64,000 nt of DNA, from NCBI GenBank assembly GCA_036774405.1, contig DAIPBO010000015.1, positions 20,062 through 84,061 of the forward strand. Reading direction: 5' to 3'. Under the pieces are notes generated by a model. That model worked only from the letters and a program-made list of their open reading frames with translations, ran no database searches and was not told the origin of the DNA. The translations under genes were made by a program, and so were the position numbers. Position 1 is the first letter of the stretch. The number at the start of each line of letters is the position of its first letter. This DNA comes from JAAYDS01 sp012729155. GTDB taxonomy: Bacteria; Chloroflexota; Anaerolineae; UBA1429. Shown piece by piece: positions 58,542-64,000 of the stretch.

Positions 58542-59558
58542 ATGTCTTGTGATCCGGCCGTCTATCCACTGACGTTTGTACCCACGTTGCGCCACTATAT
58601 CTGGGGAGGCAGGAGCCTCGAGACCGTACTTGGCAGACACCTGCCTGCCGGCATCACCGCCGAGAGCTGGGAGATATCGGGGCACCGCACCGCGTCGACG
58701 CGCGTCGAGCAGGGGCCGTGGGCGGGGACGCCGCTGCCAGATGTGCTCGCGGCTCTGGGCGAGCGGCTGGTGGGCAGCAATGCAGCCAACATGCTTGCCC
58801 ATGCCAAGTTTCCCTTGTTGATCAAGATCCTGGATGCTCAGCGCAACCTATCGGTACAGGTGCACCCCGATGATGCCTATGCAGCCGAGCACGAAGGCGG
58901 TGATCTGGGCAAGGTCGAGTGCTGGTATGTGCTCCACGCCGAGCCCCACGCTGAGCTGGTCTATGGACTGGATAAGCAGGTTACGCCCGAGGCCTTTGCC
59001 GCGGCCGTCGAGGCCGATGCACTCGATGAGCTGCTGCAGACTCTGCCCATCAAGGCGGGTGATGTCGTCTTTTTGCCCGCAGGCACTGTGCATGCCCTCA
59101 AGGCGGGCGCGATGGTGATCGAAATCCAGCAGAACTCGGATTCGACCTATCGCGTGTATGACTGGGGCCGCCTGGGCGCCGATGGCATGCCTCGGCCGCT
59201 GCACATCAGCAAGGCGCTCGATGTGATCGACTGGAGCATGGTGCGGCCCGGGTTGGCGCAGCCCAGGCTGGTGGCACAGACTGGCGGACTCTCTCACTGG
59301 GAGCTGGTCTGCTGCCCGCAGTTCTGTCTCGATCGCTTCACCCTCGCCCCTGGCGCCGCCTATCGGGGGCGCTGCGATGGCGCCACCTTTGAGATATGGG
59401 GCTGTATCGACGGGCAGGCCACCATCGCTTCGGCATGCGAGCCTGTTTCGCTGCCGGCGGTGCGCTTTGCGCTGTTGCCCGCCGCCCTGGGCGAGTTCGT
59501 CATCGAGGCCGATTCGGCCTGTACGCTGCTGCGCGCCTGGGTGCCTGCCGGGAACTAG
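58542..59558 (+). CDS. manA: Class I mannose-6-phosphate isomerase
   Basis: 338 residues. The cupin metal site is built from VQVHPDD, the Glu in KVECWYVL and GTVHALKAG, with WEISGH near the N-terminus and the substrate motif DWGRLGADGMPRPLH. It interconverts mannose-6-phosphate and fructose-6-phosphate. It lies 8 bases after the TIM-barrel gene and closes the run. The short class I form lacks the helical insertion of eukaryotic PMI. Confidence 0.92.
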   Translation: MSCDPAVYPLTFVPTLRHYIWGGRSLETVLGRHLPAGITAESWEISGHRTASTRVEQGPWAGTPLPDVLAALGERLVGSNAANMLAHAKFPLLIKILDAQRNLSVQVHPDDAYAAEHEGGDLGKVECWYVLHAEPHAELVYGLDKQVTPEAFAAAVEADALDELLQTLPIKAGDVVFLPAGTVHALKAGAMVIEIQQNSDSTYRVYDWGRLGADGMPRPLHISKALDVIDWSMVRPGLAQPRLVAQTGGLSHWELVCCPQFCLDRFTLAPGAAYRGRCDGATFEIWGCIDGQATIASACEPVSLPAVRFALLPAALGEFVIEADSACTLLRAWVPAGN

Positions 59559-59914
59559 GGGTTCACCTGCACTGAGCCCATTGACCCTTGCCAGAAACCG
59601 TGCTATCGTTGCGCTATCGTGACGAATTCGGGCATTGCGTGCCAGTTGGGCGTAGAGAGCGCTGGCTGACGCCTCTGAAGGCCGGCAGCTCGGCGCTCGA
59701 TAATGCGGCGGTTGGCGAGGTCATGCCGTAGACGGTGACATGCAATACTGACCGCGATGCTGTCCTGATCGCCACACCAGGGCAGTTCTGTCGTCGACTG
59801 GTCTTGGCCTTTGCACAGCGAGAGGAGGTGGCACACATAACAGGAAGCGCGAGCTGACGGTGTCGGTGTCTTGTCGAGTGGGGAAAGCTAGGGGGAAAGG
59901 CAGGCACAGTCATC
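59559..59914 (+). other. 356-bp promoter and long leader of the subtilase gene
   Basis: TTGACC (59581-59586), 17 bases, TGC-TATCGT. The transcript should start at about 59616, leaving ~300 nt of leader. No convincing ORF or known riboswitch is recognised; several short GC-rich inverted repeats are present. The ribosome-binding site before ATG is weak (AAAGGCAGG, 10 bases away). Confidence 0.5.
59581..59609 (+). promoter_or_regulatory. Promoter of the subtilase gene
   Basis: TTGACC-17-TATCGT, with TGC before the -10 forming an extended -10. It lies 23 bases after the manA stop. Confidence 0.55.
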
Positions 59915-62866
59915 ATGAAGAGGCTCTTGACTCTGCTTCTGGTAGTGTCCTTGCTGCTCATCGCCGCGCCAGTAGCTGCACAGCGGCCTGAGGCCGATGA
60001 GAGCGTCTACATCGTCGTCATGGCCGCAGACCCGGTCATCGCCTATGAAGGTGATGTCAGCGGTCTGCCCGTCACCAAGCCGGGCAAGGGCGGCAAGATC
60101 AATCCGAACAGCGCCCATGTCACCAAGTACGTGCGGTTCCTAGAAAAGGAACACGCCAAGGCACTCACGGCAGTCGGCGCCACCAGCGAGGCCATCGTCC
60201 ATGACTATACCATGGCGCTGAACGGCTTTGCCGCCATGCTCACAGTGGAGCAGGCCGAACAGGTTGCCAAGCAGCCTGGCGTAGCGCTGGTGCTGCAAGA
60301 CGAGATGCGCTTCAAGACCACCGATAACAGTCCCACTTTCCTGGGGCTCACCGCGCCCGGCGGCGCCTGGTTGCGCGGCTATGATGGCGAGGATGTGGTG
60401 GTGGGTATTATCGACACGGGCATCTGGCCCGAGCACCCCAGCTTTGCCGACGACGGCAGTTACGCACCGTTGCCGGGTTTTGAGGGCTTGCCGTGCGAGT
60501 TCGGCAATGCGGCCTTTAACCCCAACGATGCGTCGTTTGTCTGCAACAACAAGTTGCTGGGCGCCTATCAAATGCTGGACACCTATCGCCTGTATACCGG
60601 CGCCGACCCCGACGAGTTCGACTCGGCGCGCGATGATGACGGCCATGGCACCCACACTGCCTCTACAGCGGCAGGCAATTCTGGTGTTGAGGCGAGCATT
60701 AGTGGCGTGCCCTTTGGCACGGTCTCGGGCATTGCCCCACGGGCGCGCATTATCGCCTACAAGGCGCTGGGCAACCTGGGCGGCTACACCTCTGACCTGG
60801 CGGCGGCCATCGATCAGGCCGTGGCCGATGGCGTTGATGTGATCAACTACTCGATCGGCGGCGGGGCTGGTGCTGTCAGCGCCGACGAGATCGCCTTTCT
60901 CTTTGCCGCCGATGCGGGGGTGTTTGTGGCAACCTCGGCCGGCAACTCGGGGCCGGGCGCCTATACCGTTGGTGATCCGGGCACCAAGCCCTGGCTTACC
61001 ACGGTGGGTGCCAGCACGCAGAGCCGAACCTTTGAGGGTTCGGTGGTGCTGGGCGATGGCGCCGCCTACTATGGCGCCTCGGTGACCGCTGGGACCGACG
61101 TGGCGCCGATCGTCGACGCCGCAGACCTGGGCAATGAACTGTGTGATCCCTACGCGACGCCACTGTTCAGTGCCGATGTATCTGGCAAGATCGTGCTCTG
61201 CAAGCGCGGCGTCTATGCGCGCGTCGAAAAGGGCTATGCGGTCTACCAGGCCGGCGGAGCGGGCATGGTGCTCTACAACACCGACGATGCCCAGGACCTG
61301 AACACCGACACCCACTGGTTGCCCACGGTGCATGTCAACAACAGCGATGGGCTGGCCATCAAGGCCTACATCGCTTCGATGGACGGAGGCGCCACGGCAC
61401 AGATCTTTGGTGGCACCTACACCAAGATCGCTGCGCCGGTGATGGCATCCTTCTCGTCGCGTGGCCCCAACCTCGTGGCCCCCGATATCATCAAACCCGA
61501 TATCACCGCGCCGGGCGTCAACATCCTGGCAGGCGCCTCGCCATTCCCCGATCCGGGCTTTGTGCCGGGCGAGCTCTTCCAGGCCATCGGCGGCACGTCG
61601 ATGTCTAGCCCGCATGTGGCCGGCGCCTTTGCGCTCATCAAGCAGGCGCATCCCGATTGGAGCGCCGCCATGGCTCGCTCGGCCCTGATGACCACGGCCT
61701 ATCAGGACGTGATGAAGGAAGGCGAGGTAGACTGGGCAGATCCCTTTGATATGGGCTCGGGCCACCTCAACGTGGGCGGCAAGGCTGTCAAGGGCTCAGC
61801 CTTCGAGCCAGGCCTCGTCTATGATGCCGGCCTGTACGAGTATGCCGCCTTTACCTGCGGCATGGAGTGGGGCGTCTTTACGCCTGGCAGCTGCGCGTTC
61901 CTAGCGTCGCTGGGCATTCCGACGCAGCCGTACAACCTCAACTATCCCTCTATCGGGGCAAGCGAGGTTCCCGGTAGCGTCACCGTCCAGCGCACCGTCA
62001 CCAGCGTGGCCAATGACAAGGGCTGGCGCGAGTACGAAGCGCTCATCGAGCCGCCCGAGGGCTTTGATGTCATCGTCGAGCCAGCCGTGCTCCGGCTCAA
62101 GAGCGGCGACTCGGCCACCTTCTTTGTGACCATCACCAACGTCGATGCGCCCGTCGGCGAGTGGCGCTTTGGTGCGCTCACCTGGCGCGACAAGGCCAAG
62201 AACAGCCTCTATAGCGTCTACAGCCCCATCGCAGCCAAGGCGGCGCTCTTTGCCGCCCCGGCTGAAATCGGGAGCACGGGTGAGTCGGGCTCGGCCAGTT
62301 TTGACGTGACCTTTGGCTACAGCGGTAGCTATGCCGCTGCCGCACATGGTCTGGTGCCGGCCACAGTCACCTCAGACAACGTGCTGCAAGACCCCGACCA
62401 GACCTTTGACCCGGCCGACGGGTTCAGCAAGCTGCACGAGTTCGACCTCAGCGGCGTAGCGTTCTTCCGTATCGCTCTGCCGCCCGAGGCTACCGAGGCC
62501 GACGCCGACCTGGACGTATACGTCTATGGCCCCGACGGCTCCGAGTACACCAGCACGGCTGGCGGCACCAATGAGCAAATCGATGTGGTGTTGCCGGCTG
62601 ATGGCACCTGGGCGGTGTACGTGCATGGCTGGGCGGCACCCGGCGACGATTCAGACTATGACCTGTACACCTGGGCAATCTCAGCCACGCCCGGCGGCAA
62701 TATGACCATCGACAGCGCACCCACCGAGGCCGTCATCGGCAACGTTGGTCGCGTCGATATCAGCTGGACTGGCGCCACGGCCGGCCAGTGGCATCTGGGC
62801 GCCGTGTCGCACACCGGCGACGGCGGGCTGATGGGCCTTACGCTGGTCAACGTGGACAACCGGTGA
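59915..62866 (+). CDS. Secreted S8 subtilisin-like peptidase with PA and C-terminal domains
   Basis: 983 residues. Signal peptide ~1-22 (LLTLLLVVSLLLIAAPVAA). An inhibitor I9 propeptide (~30-130) is followed by the peptidase with D167 (IIDTGIWP), H244 (DGHGTHT), oxyanion Asn in TSAGNSGPG and S562 (GGTSMSSPHVAGA). A PA domain is inserted between His and Ser (~390-480; GKIVLCKRGVYARVEKG). After the catalytic domain come an Fn3_6-like domain (~660-760, YNLNYPSI) and a PPC-like jelly roll (~815-930). This order is that of plant cucumisin-type subtilases. It is probably a cell-surface or extracellular scavenging protease. Confidence 0.92.
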   Translation: MKRLLTLLLVVSLLLIAAPVAAQRPEADESVYIVVMAADPVIAYEGDVSGLPVTKPGKGGKINPNSAHVTKYVRFLEKEHAKALTAVGATSEAIVHDYTMALNGFAAMLTVEQAEQVAKQPGVALVLQDEMRFKTTDNSPTFLGLTAPGGAWLRGYDGEDVVVGIIDTGIWPEHPSFADDGSYAPLPGFEGLPCEFGNAAFNPNDASFVCNNKLLGAYQMLDTYRLYTGADPDEFDSARDDDGHGTHTASTAAGNSGVEASISGVPFGTVSGIAPRARIIAYKALGNLGGYTSDLAAAIDQAVADGVDVINYSIGGGAGAVSADEIAFLFAADAGVFVATSAGNSGPGAYTVGDPGTKPWLTTVGASTQSRTFEGSVVLGDGAAYYGASVTAGTDVAPIVDAADLGNELCDPYATPLFSADVSGKIVLCKRGVYARVEKGYAVYQAGGAGMVLYNTDDAQDLNTDTHWLPTVHVNNSDGLAIKAYIASMDGGATAQIFGGTYTKIAAPVMASFSSRGPNLVAPDIIKPDITAPGVNILAGASPFPDPGFVPGELFQAIGGTSMSSPHVAGAFALIKQAHPDWSAAMARSALMTTAYQDVMKEGEVDWADPFDMGSGHLNVGGKAVKGSAFEPGLVYDAGLYEYAAFTCGMEWGVFTPGSCAFLASLGIPTQPYNLNYPSIGASEVPGSVTVQRTVTSVANDKGWREYEALIEPPEGFDVIVEPAVLRLKSGDSATFFVTITNVDAPVGEWRFGALTWRDKAKNSLYSVYSPIAAKAALFAAPAEIGSTGESGSASFDVTFGYSGSYAAAAHGLVPATVTSDNVLQDPDQTFDPADGFSKLHEFDLSGVAFFRIALPPEATEADADLDVYVYGPDGSEYTSTAGGTNEQIDVVLPADGTWAVYVHGWAAPGDDSDYDLYTWAISATPGGNMTIDSAPTEAVIGNVGRVDISWTGATAGQWHLGAVSHTGDGGLMGLTLVNVDNR

Positions 62867-62911
62867 ATACGTCTGTCACCGTTGGGGGCTGACCCTCACC
62901 GCTGACCACAA

Positions 62912-62947
62912 AGACCCGCCCACAAGCACCTACTTGTGGGCGGGTCT
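62912..62947. terminator. Bidirectional terminator between subtilase and lipoprotein genes
   Basis: Perfect 15-bp stem AGACCCGCCCACAAG (62912-62926)/CTTGTGGGCGGGTCT (62933-62947) with a 6-base loop, between convergent genes. Confidence 0.8.
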
Positions 62948-62966
62948 GTCTATGGTGAGGCCCAGG

Positions 62967-63791
62967 CTAGTCTTTGTCTGGCCGTGGCGAAAGCTGCGGC
63001 AGCAGGTCGATGGCCGGCGGGGTGTCTTTGTGCGCTGCGACGCTGGGCTGGCACAAGAAGGGAGCCTGCCCGCCGCCGCTGTGGTAGGCATAGGTCTCAC
63101 CGTTTGCCAAAAGCAGCACCAAAGCGCCATCAACAGGCACCTGCTTGTAGCGCATCTCTGGTTGCGGGCAGCCCAGGCTGGCGTCTGGCCAAACCACGGC
63201 CCTGGCCTCAGCCACAGCGATCTGCTCGCGTGGCAATCCCAGGTGTTGTGACAGGTCGTCCATGGCCGCGTCGGTGATAGACTCAAGGCCAGGCTCAACG
63301 GGAGCGCGAGTCATTGTAGGTGCTGGGGCAGTGTCTGCGGCGCTTTCGCCAACGCAGAGAATGAGCTGCCCGGCCTCACTGGCATGATAGGTGTAGATCT
63401 TGCCCTCGACCTCGACCTCAGCCCGATACCCTGGCGTAAGCACCTGGGCATACATGTGCCCTGGCTGCGGGCAGCCCAGGCTCGCATCGGGCCAGGTGAC
63501 CCTTTCGACGCTGCGAACAGCGATCGCAGGTGTGTCGGTGTGCAGGCGCTGTGCGAGGTTGTCGCCAATCAACGCGACCAGGCGCTCCTCGGCTGATGGG
63601 GCGGAGAGGTTGCGGGTGGGCTCTTTCATGGGCGTTGCCTCCATCAGCGGGGTGTTGGTAGGTTGGGCTGTGATAGGCGTTGGCGCGGGTGTGCTGGCGT
63701 CGGGCTGGCATGCCGCTAACAGCAGACTGGCCAGCGCCAGCACCGTGGCGACCGAAACCAAGGCTCGTCGATGCGTTTTACCATAGTTCAT
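62967..63791 (-). CDS. Lipoprotein with two copies of a WPDASLGCPQP domain
   Basis: 274 residues. Signal sequence with lipobox LLLAAC, then a Thr/Pro linker (TPAPTPITAQPTNTP). Two repeats of ~60 residues follow, each reading about V-x-W-P-D-A-S-L-G-C-P-Q-P, then YxQV, then a Tyr-rich strand ending YxYH, then a final Cys. The two Cys in each repeat could form a disulfide. This module occurs singly or doubly in exported Chloroflexi and cyanobacterial proteins of unknown function. A helix-rich segment precedes each copy. Confidence 0.75.
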   Translation of the reverse strand: MNYGKTHRRALVSVATVLALASLLLAACQPDASTPAPTPITAQPTNTPLMEATPMKEPTRNLSAPSAEERLVALIGDNLAQRLHTDTPAIAVRSVERVTWPDASLGCPQPGHMYAQVLTPGYRAEVEVEGKIYTYHASEAGQLILCVGESAADTAPAPTMTRAPVEPGLESITDAAMDDLSQHLGLPREQIAVAEARAVVWPDASLGCPQPEMRYKQVPVDGALVLLLANGETYAYHSGGGQAPFLCQPSVAAHKDTPPAIDLLPQLSPRPDKD

Positions 63792-63971
63792 AAGGGTTGT
63801 TACTGTGCTCTGATGTCTGGGGTTGCTCTGCAGGTGCTCATGCCGAGGCCCGCCTGCGCCCCAGGTGTGGCGTTGGTTGCTGCACCTAAAACGCTGTAGC
63901 AGCGTCGTCGGTTCCGTATAACGCACGATCGGCAATCGGCGCATCGTGCACGCCCGGGCAGAGCACCGTCC

Positions 63972-64000
63972 CGGTTCACCCCCACGCGTGTGGGGAAGAC
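63972..64000 (-). CRISPR. Single type I-E-like CRISPR repeat at the window edge
   Basis: The last 29 bases have exactly the length and pattern of a type I-E repeat. On the minus strand it starts GTCTTCCCCAC, has a GC-rich internal palindrome and ends GTGAACCG, the 8-base crRNA handle form (E. coli: ATAAACCG). No second copy lies 61 bases to the left, so this would be the terminal, leader-distal repeat of an array extending beyond base 64000. Confidence 0.7.

Noticed and set aside
60140..61765. Long open frame (541 codons) antisense to the subtilase gene
   Set aside because: It mirrors the codon bias of the strong subtilase frame, has no domain resemblance and no ribosome-binding site.

Overview
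The window is 64 kb of dense, high-GC bacterial chromosome. The gene content suggests a Chloroflexota (Chloroflexi) bacterium: a 30-residue bS22/COX24-type ribosomal peptide, a DivIVA-like coiled-coil protein beside coaD, archaeal-type Mre11/Rad50/NurA/HerA genes, several M42 aminopeptidases, and large exported DUF11-repeat and subtilase proteins. The phylum is inferred from protein flavour; no 16S rRNA is present. All three tRNA genes lack an encoded CCA, and many promoters match sigma-70 consensus closely.

Layout. 1-4.8 kb: the end of an AlbA/Schlafen-type ATP-binding regulator, a lipoprotein with a degenerate hydrolase fold, a GIY-YIG protein, bS22 and a UroD-like methyltransferase. 4.9-14 kb: a compact plus-strand run of IorA-like oxidoreductase, Mre11 (SbcD), Rad50 (SbcC), NurA, a small HAS-barrel-like protein and HerA, i.e. 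a DNA-end-resection machine with one extra small partner. 14-20.6 kb (minus): asp23, fakA, degV/fakB, recG, coaD and a coiled-coil gene whose best start is an ATC codon, with rpmB divergent. 20.9-26.4 kb: metallopeptidase-rlmN-rpe (minus) and thiI-malQ (plus). 26.4-34.7 kb: a 2,631-residue exported DUF11 protein built from four-domain super-repeats and preceded by a structured leader. 34.8-40.2 kb: an SGNH esterase, fur-ferritin, trxB, a methyltransferase, a TusA-DsrE (YedF) protein and a HAD phosphatase. trxB and yedF share a TACCC-N5-GGGTA operator typical of CsoR/CstR repressors.

40.2-51.1 kb (minus) is a probable long operon: alaS, two poorly known genes (one FtsA-like, one membrane-anchored and baseplate-J-like), ruvX, mltG, two small unknowns and three tandem M42 aminopeptidases. 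51.2-54.5 kb is the classical tig-clpP-clpX operon. 54.6-55.05 kb holds a Lys-Leu-Gly tRNA operon with its own promoter and terminator. 55.1-59.6 kb is a plus-strand run of M50 site-2 protease with CBS domains, sulfatase, TIM-barrel isomerase and manA. 59.6-63.8 kb has a secreted subtilase with a 300-nt leader and a lipoprotein with a duplicated domain. The last 29 bases match a type I-E CRISPR repeat, so an array probably begins at the right edge.
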